A stretch of DNA of 64,000 nucleotides, from NCBI GenBank assembly GCA_047600785.1, contig JASGKH010000002.1, positions 1,736,001 through 1,800,000 on the forward strand, read 5' to 3'. The position numbers and the translations under genes are program-made. The notes beneath the pieces are model-generated. The model was not told the DNA's origin. It ran no database searches and was given only the letters and a program-made list of their open reading frames with translations. Positions 1-7,838 of the stretch are shown here, one piece after another. Numbering within the stretch: position 1 is the stretch's first letter; each line of letters begins with the position of its first letter. The DNA comes from Breznakibacter sp047600785. GTDB lineage: Bacteria; Bacteroidota; Bacteroidia; Bacteroidales; Marinilabiliaceae.

Positions 1-535
1 CATCCACCAAAACAACATCGAATGAATTTTCCAACACAGAAAAACGGGAAGGGTCATTTTGTGTGGCTATCACATTGGGTAATCCCCATTTTATAATATT
101 CTCGGCCAAAATATATGCCCGGGAACGGATGGTCTCATTGGCCACCAACACCCCTTCTCCGTTGAGATAAGAAGCGATCAGCGTAGATTTTCCACCCGGG
201 GCCGCGCATAGATCCAACACTCTGGTTTGTGCATTTGGCCCTGGCAACACTTGCCGCATTACAAAATGGATGAACATGGACGAAGCTTCCTGCGGGTAAT
301 AACAGCCTGCATGGAAAAAGGGATCGAGCGTGAAACCGGGCCTTTCGGGAAGATAAACTCCGTGGGGGCACCAAGGCACTGCCTCGCCCGTGCGAAACCC
401 TCCGAACGGTTTGGCCGGATTGTGCCTTACCGATACCGACGGATCTGTATCCAACGCTTGGATAAAAGGATGGCCGGCCCCGGGAAACTGCGTTTGGATA
501 CGTTGCACAAAACCATCGGGCAAAGGAGACATCAT
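1..535 (-). CDS. rsmF: RsmF-type 16S rRNA m5C methyltransferase (partial, C-terminus outside window)
   Basis: Reverse translation of this stretch gives an open frame that runs off the window edge, so only about 178 N-terminal residues are seen. The motif VLDLCAAPGGKSTLIAS is the SAM-binding motif I of the NOL1/NOP2/sun rRNA cytosine-C5 methyltransferases, and FHAGCYYPQEASSM just before it is typical of the RsmF/RsmB group. The last visible residues (SFDVVLVD) match the start of the motif that precedes the catalytic cysteines, which lie outside. The start is one of two adjacent ATGs (533-535 or 530-532); no earlier in-frame ATG exists before a stop. It probably methylates 16S rRNA in the cytoplasm. 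RsmB is the main alternative, but no N-terminal NusB-like domain is present. Confidence 0.85.
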   Translation of the reverse strand, partial: MMSPLPDGFVQRIQTQFPGAGHPFIQALDTDPSVSVRHNPAKPFGGFRTGEAVPWCPHGVYLPERPGFTLDPFFHAGCYYPQEASSMFIHFVMRQVLPGPNAQTRVLDLCAAPGGKSTLIASYLNGEGVLVANETIRSRAYILAENIIKWGLPNVIATQNDPSRFSVLENSFDVVLVD

Positions 536-627
536 ATGAAAAAGGCCATTGGTAACTGTATGAATTACTGAAATCGGTAGTATTTAACGACGCAGGCTAA
601 GGATAGGAACGGTAGTTGACAATCCTT

Positions 628-1680
628 TCAATGTTCAACCTCGAAATAAAGCTTATAGAAATTGAGGCCTTTATCGGGATCGTATCCTTTCTCGATATAA
701 TTCTTCTTGCCGTGCACGTACACATGAAAATTTTTATCGAGCTTCAACACCGATTTGAAGAATCTTTTCTCACCCTTGACCGCACTTTTCGATATGTCGA
801 ATTCCGATTTCAGCGGCAACGCTTTTTCCGATTCAAAGAAACTTTTATACTCGTTGAACGCATCCAGCACTTCGGGCTGACGGATAACCTCCTTCGCAAA
901 GTCGGCTTCGCTGAAGTTATCCTTCTTGTTGAAAAAATCGATGGAGCGGTTCAGCATGTCGATCTGCTCGGCACGCGCCACGTCATTATCCTCGTTGTAC
1001 ACATCGTCCACAAAATCGCGGCAAAGCTTTAAATAATTATTGGTAAAGTAATAATTGTCTTCACGCGGTTTCAGTCCCAAAAAATCATCGTGCCAAAAAT
1101 GCGCATCGTTACCTTTGTTGATGTTATCGATGGAGCAAACCTTGAACCCCAACTGTTGCTCGGTACTGAAGATGAGGCAACCTTTATCGAGCTTTTTGAC
1201 GTTGATGCCCTCCTGCGCCCCGAGTTCGAAATTCTGATCCCTGAGATAAACTTTCAGGAACGTTTCTTTGTTCTCAGACTTGAAGATGCCCAAAGCTTCC
1301 ACGATTTCACCATCGACCACGCAATTGCGGAAACGGGCCATGTAAAACTCACCACCTTTAATCATGGGATGACCGGAGGTTTGGTACAGCAAATCGGCAA
1401 TCTGTAGCGTGGCATCGTAGAATGGGAGCTGCCCGCCAAAAACATTCGATGCGATACGAAAAACCGCATTTTGCCCTACTTCCCCGGACGAGTGGGAAAA
1501 GTTAAAATATGCTTCTGATTTAAACGGCTTAAAGAAATATTGTATCAGGATGCCGCCCACCTCTTCATCGTCATTAAGGTTATACGGTGATTTGGAATAA
1601 CGGACAGGTTCCCCGTCGGCTTTGCAGCCAATTTGGTGAATGACCAGATTGTCGATCGTAACTTGTGAAAAATCAATCAT
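628..1680 (-). CDS. Nucleoid-associated protein, NdpA/YejK family
   Basis: The 350-residue product starts MIDFSQVTIDNLVIHQIG and matches the 37-kDa nucleoid-associated (NdpA/YejK) family along its length. Family-typical stretches are HPMIKGGEFYMARFRNCVVDGEIVEALGIFKSE (given here as a region near residues 105-140) and KLDKGCLIFSTE. The family binds DNA in the nucleoid; the exact role in Bacteroidota is not settled. The frame is open upstream to 1779, but the extra 33 residues are not family-like, so the ATG at 1680 is chosen. The gene is monocistronic and diverges from the hybrid kinase at 1979. Confidence 0.88.
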   Translation of the reverse strand: MIDFSQVTIDNLVIHQIGCKADGEPVRYSKSPYNLNDDEEVGGILIQYFFKPFKSEAYFNFSHSSGEVGQNAVFRIASNVFGGQLPFYDATLQIADLLYQTSGHPMIKGGEFYMARFRNCVVDGEIVEALGIFKSENKETFLKVYLRDQNFELGAQEGINVKKLDKGCLIFSTEQQLGFKVCSIDNINKGNDAHFWHDDFLGLKPREDNYYFTNNYLKLCRDFVDDVYNEDNDVARAEQIDMLNRSIDFFNKKDNFSEADFAKEVIRQPEVLDAFNEYKSFFESEKALPLKSEFDISKSAVKGEKRFFKSVLKLDKNFHVYVHGKKNYIEKGYDPDKGLNFYKLYFEVEH

Positions 1681-1978
1681 ATCAATAAATAATTGCCCCA
1701 CTGAGGCCAACGAACAAATGTACAAATTACAAACAACAGATTGACAGGCCCAAACAGATTGGGCGATTTTTTTCGACAATCTTCAAGCCGGAAACGAAAA
1801 TCCGGATTTGCCGGATCGCCCCAATGGGCAAAGGGTACAAGCAAGAACTCTCCAAAATATTTAACGTTTCCGGGCTAATGTCAGGAAGGGAGCCATTGTG
1901 AAAACCAAAAGGAGAAATTAAATTTACGATACGATTTTTATCGGCAGTAAAATCATGCAAATAGGATTTAACCAAATC

Positions 1979-4900
1979 ATGAGAGGCAAACACAAATTAT
2001 CCCTTCCAGCACGAATGCTATATAACACGTTATGGTGCGTGCTGTGTTTGCCCGTTTATGCACAAAGCCCTCAGATCAAGCTCAACCATTTCTCATCATC
2101 GCACAAAATGCCCGGTGCATCCATCCAATGCGTGTACCAAGACCGTCTGGGGGTTTTTTGGCTCGGCATAGAATCGGTAGGGCTGACCAAATATGATGGG
2201 AAAACATTCACGGTGTACAAGAACGATCCCGAGGACACGAATTCGATATCGAACAATTATTTAGCGAAAATTATCGAAGACAACGATGGTAATCTGTGGG
2301 TAGCCACACGAAACGGGTTGAACAAATTCGACCGCAAAACGGGGACATTCAAACACTTCATGCATGCCCACAACAACGAAAAAACACTCGCGAGCAACGT
2401 ATTGAACGGCATGATGAAGGACCATTACGGATTCATATGGGTGGCTACTTCCAATGGGTTGAGCATTGTAAACCCCGTCACCGAAGACATATTCAACCTC
2501 TTGCACAACCCTTACGACAACATACCGACATCGAACATTGAGATCACCAGTTTTGAAATAGACAGCAATGGAAACGTGTGGATAGGCACACTCCTACATG
2601 GGTTGCACCTGATTCCCGAAAAAAGCTACAAAGGGTTGTTTGATGAGTGGAGCCGTAAACCACTGAACCAAACGAAAGCAACAATTGCCGAAATAAAAAA
2701 TTTTAAGTCGCAATTTGCCGACGAGGAATTGAACAACATCAGATGTCTTGCCATTACAAAAGACAAAGAACTTTGGATGGGCACCAGTTCGGGGTTGTAT
2801 AAAATGGACATGCAAACCCAAACCGTGACAAAAAAAGTATTCCGGCAAGCGTCGCAAAACAGATTAAACGTTGCCACATTTCTGAACTTGTTCGTCGATT
2901 CACGCCAATACCTTTGGGCGGGCACATCAAACGATGGGCTGGTTTTGTTAAAAAACGGACAGGTCAGCTCCTATCTCAATGCCGAGCATTATGTCTCGAA
3001 CCAGCTTAAAAGCAATGCCATCCGTGAAATCATGGAAAGCCGCTCGGGCATCATTTGGATTGCCACAAAATTTGGAGGCTTACACAATTACGACAGGCGG
3101 CAGGAAACATTTAAACTCATCAAAAAAAATACGCCGGAGCAGGACGGGCTGGACAATGAATTTGTGATCTGTACATTTGAAGACTCGCGCCAAAACCTCT
3201 GGATAGGCACAAAGGAAGGGGGGGCGAGCCTTTACGACCGGTCGCAAAAAGTTTTCAGGACCTTTAGCATCGAAACGACGAACAGGGCACTGACAAGTAA
3301 CCGGGTAGAATCGGTGGCCGAGGATCTAAACGGTAATTTATGGTTTGCGACCGAAGGCGGCTTGTTTAAAATGGATCCGCACACTTATAAGTTCACCCAA
3401 TGCAACAAATTGCATGTCCGAAACATATGCCGTGCGAAAGACGGCAATTTCTGGCTTGGCACGTCGTTTGGGCTTTACCGTTTTTCGCCCATCGGCGGAC
3501 AAATGAACCCGATACACACCAGGCACAAAAACTTTTTTGATGCTGAAAGCAACATTTATATCACACGGATTTTCGAAGACAAGGATGGCGTGTTTTGGAT
3601 CGGGACCAGCTCCAACGGGCTGTTCGAATACCATCCTTCATCCGACCTGCTGTACCAGCACATAAACCAGCCCAACGATTCCACATCGATCAGCGGCAAC
3701 CTGGTACGCGCCATCCACGAAGATGCCAAAGGCAATTTATGGATCGGGACCAAATTGGACGGATTGAACAAATTTGATCGCCAGACACGGACTTTTACCC
3801 GGTTTCCGAATATCAGCAAACTGCAATCCAACACCATTTATTTCATTTTAGAGGACACATCGGGCAATTTTTGGATGGGCACGCACAGCGGCATCCTGAA
3901 ATTTAACCCGCAAACGGAGAGTTACACATCCTTTGGCTTGAACTACGGGTTGCAAAGCCTCATTTTCGAGATCAACGCTTTTTGCAAGCTCCACAACGGT
4001 TGTTTTGCCATGGGGGGTAGCCAGGGCCTCAACCTGTTTAACCCCGAAGAAGTGAAAATCAGAAGCTTTAGCGCCCCACTTATAGTTTCCAGATTTGCCG
4101 TCACCAACAAAGACGAGTACAGGGATATCATGTCGGACCGATCTTTCCACTTAAAGCACAACGAAAACTATCTGGCCTTCGAATTTGCCCTGCTCGATTT
4201 TACCGAACCCGACGCCAACACATATGCATACAAGCTCGAAAATTTCGACCCGGACTGGATCAATTCGGGCAACCGGAATTTTGTGACATACACCAACCTG
4301 CCCCCGGGCGATTACGTGTTTAGGGTAAAGGGGGCCAATGCCGACGGCGATTGGACGGAGAAAGAAATTGCGCTCCAAATAAATATCCACATCCCATTCT
4401 GGAGAAGCGGCTGGTTCCACGTGCTAATGATATTGCTGGTATTTGTGGCCATCACGGCCATCTACTACATCCGCAGCCTGGTGATTAAACGACAGAAACA
4501 ACAATTGAAAGCCGAAGTGGAACAACGTACCAGGGAATTGACATTGGCCAACAACCAACTTGCCGAATCGAAGCTGGCCATTGAGCAACGCAATGCCGAA
4601 CTGTTGCGAAAAAGCAAGCAGATTATCATGCAGAACCAGGAACTGGAGAAACACCACAGACATTTGGAAACCCTGGTCACCGAAAGGACCAAAGATCTGG
4701 AAACCTCAAAATCGAAAGCGGAAGAGAGCGATCGACTGAAATCGGCTTTCTTGGCCAATATGAGCCATGAGATACGCACACCGTTGAACGCCATCATGGG
4801 CTTCATCGATATTTTGGAAGATGAAGGTCTTTCCCGCGAGGAAAAAAAACAGATCAATAAAATCGTCCAATCGAACGGCAATATGCTGCTACAGCTCATC

Positions 4901-5863
4901 AACGACATTATCGACATTAGTTTGATCGAGGCCAACCAGCTAAAATTATACTGGTCGACAATCAACCCCAATACATTCCTTAAATCGATACAAAAAGATT
5001 ACTTAAACCACAAAGAGCTGAACGACAAAGAAATATCCCTGTTGCTAATGCTTCCGGCAAACAGCGATTCGTTACAGATACATACTGCTCCCGAAAGGGT
5101 CAAACAAATCATTCACAACCTCATCAACAACGCCATCAAATTTACCCAGCATGGAGAAATAGTGCTTGGTTACGAAATAGATGAGGCCAATGCACGGCTC
5201 ATATGCTTTGTAAAGGACACGGGATGCGGCATTCCCCAAAACGACAAGACGATAATATTCAACCGCTTCCGAAAGCTCGACAACGACGGAACCATGGTAC
5301 ACCGTGGTACCGGCCTCGGATTGGCCATTTGCAAAAACCTTTGCGAATTGCTGGGCGGTGCCATCTGGGTAGAATCGGAAGTGGGAAAAGGCAGCCAATT
5401 TTACTTCACGCTACCGCTAACCGAAAAAGAGCCGCCGCGCGAAATCAAAGACCCGGCAAAGGAAACGGCAGCTGTTCCCGATTTCCGGCACAAAACCATA
5501 CTGGTGGCCGAAGATGAAGAGTCTAACTTTGAAGTGATCAAATACATACTAAAAAAGACAAAGATCAACATCCTGCGAAGTTTTAACGGACAGGAAGCCG
5601 TTGAAATGGTTACCGCCCAAAGGGAAATCGACTTTGTATTGATGGATATTAAGATGCCAAGGATGAACGGGGTCGAAGCCACTAAAATAATCAAGGCTGC
5701 CTTCCCCCGGCTGCCCGTGGTGGCGTTAAGCGCATTTGCCCTTCAGTCAGAACAAAAAGACTTTGCCCGATCGGGATTCGATGCCTATCTGACCAAACCG
5801 GTCAACGCACATGAACTTTACGACGTGATGCAACTATTGCTCAACGGACACGCAGAAACATGA
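1979..5863 (+). CDS. Hybrid two-component sensor kinase/response regulator (reg_prop, Y_Y_Y, HisKA, HATPase, REC)
   Basis: About 1294 residues. A signal peptide (CVLCLPVYAQ) is followed by two seven-bladed reg_prop beta-propellers with many G-N-L-W-I/V-G/A-T repeats (about 30-735), a Y_Y_Y domain (about 745-805, NLPPGDYVFRVKGANADG), one membrane helix (about 811-833), a coiled coil with glutamine-rich heptads, HisKA with phospho-accepting H930 in MSHEIRTPLNAIMGF, HATPase with N-box near N1047, and a receiver with D1223 in LMDIKMP. Unlike the second sensor in the window it ends at the receiver and has no AraC output domain, so it must signal by phosphotransfer or protein contact. The frame is open to an ATG at 1955, but the 1979 start gives a better signal peptide. 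The ligand is unknown; the next gene is a GH13 enzyme on the opposite strand. Confidence 0.9.
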   Translation: MRGKHKLSLPARMLYNTLWCVLCLPVYAQSPQIKLNHFSSSHKMPGASIQCVYQDRLGVFWLGIESVGLTKYDGKTFTVYKNDPEDTNSISNNYLAKIIEDNDGNLWVATRNGLNKFDRKTGTFKHFMHAHNNEKTLASNVLNGMMKDHYGFIWVATSNGLSIVNPVTEDIFNLLHNPYDNIPTSNIEITSFEIDSNGNVWIGTLLHGLHLIPEKSYKGLFDEWSRKPLNQTKATIAEIKNFKSQFADEELNNIRCLAITKDKELWMGTSSGLYKMDMQTQTVTKKVFRQASQNRLNVATFLNLFVDSRQYLWAGTSNDGLVLLKNGQVSSYLNAEHYVSNQLKSNAIREIMESRSGIIWIATKFGGLHNYDRRQETFKLIKKNTPEQDGLDNEFVICTFEDSRQNLWIGTKEGGASLYDRSQKVFRTFSIETTNRALTSNRVESVAEDLNGNLWFATEGGLFKMDPHTYKFTQCNKLHVRNICRAKDGNFWLGTSFGLYRFSPIGGQMNPIHTRHKNFFDAESNIYITRIFEDKDGVFWIGTSSNGLFEYHPSSDLLYQHINQPNDSTSISGNLVRAIHEDAKGNLWIGTKLDGLNKFDRQTRTFTRFPNISKLQSNTIYFILEDTSGNFWMGTHSGILKFNPQTESYTSFGLNYGLQSLIFEINAFCKLHNGCFAMGGSQGLNLFNPEEVKIRSFSAPLIVSRFAVTNKDEYRDIMSDRSFHLKHNENYLAFEFALLDFTEPDANTYAYKLENFDPDWINSGNRNFVTYTNLPPGDYVFRVKGANADGDWTEKEIALQINIHIPFWRSGWFHVLMILLVFVAITAIYYIRSLVIKRQKQQLKAEVEQRTRELTLANNQLAESKLAIEQRNAELLRKSKQIIMQNQELEKHHRHLETLVTERTKDLETSKSKAEESDRLKSAFLANMSHEIRTPLNAIMGFIDILEDEGLSREEKKQINKIVQSNGNMLLQLINDIIDISLIEANQLKLYWSTINPNTFLKSIQKDYLNHKELNDKEISLLLMLPANSDSLQIHTAPERVKQIIHNLINNAIKFTQHGEIVLGYEIDEANARLICFVKDTGCGIPQNDKTIIFNRFRKLDNDGTMVHRGTGLGLAICKNLCELLGGAIWVESEVGKGSQFYFTLPLTEKEPPREIKDPAKETAAVPDFRHKTILVAEDEESNFEVIKYILKKTKINILRSFNGQEAVEMVTAQREIDFVLMDIKMPRMNGVEATKIIKAAFPRLPVVALSAFALQSEQKDFARSGFDAYLTKPVNAHELYDVMQLLLNGHAET

Positions 5864-6020
5864 ATGAAAAACAAGAAAGTGCCTAAGCACAAGAGATCCA
5901 AAGCTATCCGTACAATTCACTTAATTAACGGACAAAAGAGAAAGTGCAAGAAAAGCGATGAGGGGTTTCTTCTGCTTTCCAACTTTCGCCTTCTATCATT
6001 AAGACAATGAGGCGCTCTAC

Positions 6021-7712
6021 TTATTTCAACCGGAAAACCAACGTTTGGAACGGTTTGAGCAACACGCCCATGCCTCCGGTTTGGGCCACTGCGACAGGAC
6101 ATTGCATGCTTGTTCCGCTGAGGAGCAGATCCTCCGATTTGAAAAACGCCCGATCCGACAACCCACAAAACCCGAACGCATGTCCGGGGATAACCACACG
6201 TGCATCTGCCCTGTCTCCCCCAAAGTTGGCCACACAGAGCAATACTTCGTTGGGCGTATAACGCAAATAGGCACTTAATGCCGCCGTATCGAAACGAGGG
6301 TTGGACGTGTTGGCATATGCCAGGTCATACAAATTACCGCACATAAAAGCCTTTTCACGATGCAGCAGGCCAAGGAGGGCTACGTATTTATCGCGCAGCG
6401 CTGCCTGTTCAAAAGTCAGGCCGGCCCCGTCAAACCGGCCTTGGTTTACCCAACGCTGGAACGGTACAACCGACCAATAATCAAAAATAGAGGTACGCCC
6501 GTCCAAACCACTAAATCCCTCTTGATCCATGCCATCGACCCCCACTTCCTGTCCGAAATAAACCATCAGCGGGTTGCTGTTCAATGTTGCGGACACAAAA
6601 AAACCGGGCCAGCCCTGTTCGCCATCTCCGGCAAAAAACGGAGAAGCAATGCGCTGTTCGTCATGGTTTTCAAGAAAGAAGAGCATATGTCCGGAGATCG
6701 ACGATACCGCTTCCCATGCCGATGATATGGCATGGGCCGGTTTTTGCCGTTGCACCACGGCCCTGATGGTGTCGTACATGCCCACTTTATCGTAAAGCCA
6801 ATCGAACCCGCCGACGGAAATATAGTCATGATAAAGCGACGGGGTGTACACTTCGGCCACAAACACGATGTGCGGATAACGGGCCTTTACCTCACGGATG
6901 GCATAGTGCCAGAAAGCCACAGGAACCATTTCGGCCATGTCACACCGAAACCCATCCACCCCCTTGCCGGCCCAATAAAGAAGGATGTGCAGCATCTTCT
7001 GCCATGTATCGGGCACCGGATTGAAATGCGGGGCACGCTGGCCGAACAAATCAATCCCATAGTTGAGCTTCACCGTTTCGTACCAGTCATACACAGACGG
7101 CGAAGCTGTCAAACAATCATTGCCCGTTACTTTGGCGGGCGATTCGGTGTAAATGTCCCCATCGTTGCCGGCGGTTACGGGGGGTTGGAAAACGGTACCG
7201 GGCAGATAATAAAAATTGTTGTGCGGCGAGAAAGGCAGCGACACATCGTCGCATGCGCCAAAATCTTCGATACCGGCCGGTTTTGCATCGCTCTTGTAGG
7301 CGCGCGCCACATGGTTGGGCACAAAATCGATAATGGCCTTCAACCCTGCCTCGTGCGTGCGTGCAATAAGCTGTCCGAATTCGGCTATCCGGTTGGGTAC
7401 ATCTTCCGCCAGATCGGGATCCACATCATAATAATCAACAATGGCATAAGGACTTCCGGCCTTTCCTTTGACCAGGTGCGGCGGATAAGGCCCAATGCCG
7501 TACGTCTGATAGCCGGTAGTTTTGGCATGCTCCGCCACTCCTGTATACCACACATGGGTGATGCCCATTTTCCTAAGTTCGTCAAGCGCCTTGGAACTGA
7601 TCTGGTTCAACTTGCCGCATCCGTTTTGCTCAATGGAACCATTTACCACATTGGCTTTTGGCGGATTGCCGAACAACCGGACCAAAAGCTGATACACCAC
7701 TGCTTTCTCCAT
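6021..7712 (-). CDS. GH13 alpha-amylase family glycoside hydrolase, cytoplasmic
   Basis: 563 residues with no signal peptide, so it probably acts in the cytoplasm on alpha-glucans or malto-oligosaccharides. The GH13 barrel motifs are present: AIIDFVPNHVAR (region I), GVDGFRCDMAE with nucleophile D258 (region II), VFVAEVY with acid/base E287 (region III), and FFLENHDEQR with D351 (region IV). A C-terminal beta-domain follows from about residue 475. The opening (AVVYQLLVRLFGN) is like cytoplasmic amylases of Bacteroidota. Subfamily and product cannot be set from the motifs. It diverges from the gene at 7839, with 126 bp between the two starts. Confidence 0.9.
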   Translation of the reverse strand: MEKAVVYQLLVRLFGNPPKANVVNGSIEQNGCGKLNQISSKALDELRKMGITHVWYTGVAEHAKTTGYQTYGIGPYPPHLVKGKAGSPYAIVDYYDVDPDLAEDVPNRIAEFGQLIARTHEAGLKAIIDFVPNHVARAYKSDAKPAGIEDFGACDDVSLPFSPHNNFYYLPGTVFQPPVTAGNDGDIYTESPAKVTGNDCLTASPSVYDWYETVKLNYGIDLFGQRAPHFNPVPDTWQKMLHILLYWAGKGVDGFRCDMAEMVPVAFWHYAIREVKARYPHIVFVAEVYTPSLYHDYISVGGFDWLYDKVGMYDTIRAVVQRQKPAHAISSAWEAVSSISGHMLFFLENHDEQRIASPFFAGDGEQGWPGFFVSATLNSNPLMVYFGQEVGVDGMDQEGFSGLDGRTSIFDYWSVVPFQRWVNQGRFDGAGLTFEQAALRDKYVALLGLLHREKAFMCGNLYDLAYANTSNPRFDTAALSAYLRYTPNEVLLCVANFGGDRADARVVIPGHAFGFCGLSDRAFFKSEDLLLSGTSMQCPVAVAQTGGMGVLLKPFQTLVFRLK

Positions 7713-7838
7713 TCAAATGCAATATTTACCCCACAAAACTGTTTGTTCCAAAGCGGCGAAAGATAAATAAAAACCATTACCGGCGACGCGATAAAAAACA
7801 TATTTTTGGGACGTAAGATCGATTAACCACGACTACTC

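Noticed and set aside
227..571. 114-residue plus-strand open frame at the window start
   Set aside because: It is antisense to the rRNA methyltransferase, whose SAM motif is unambiguous.
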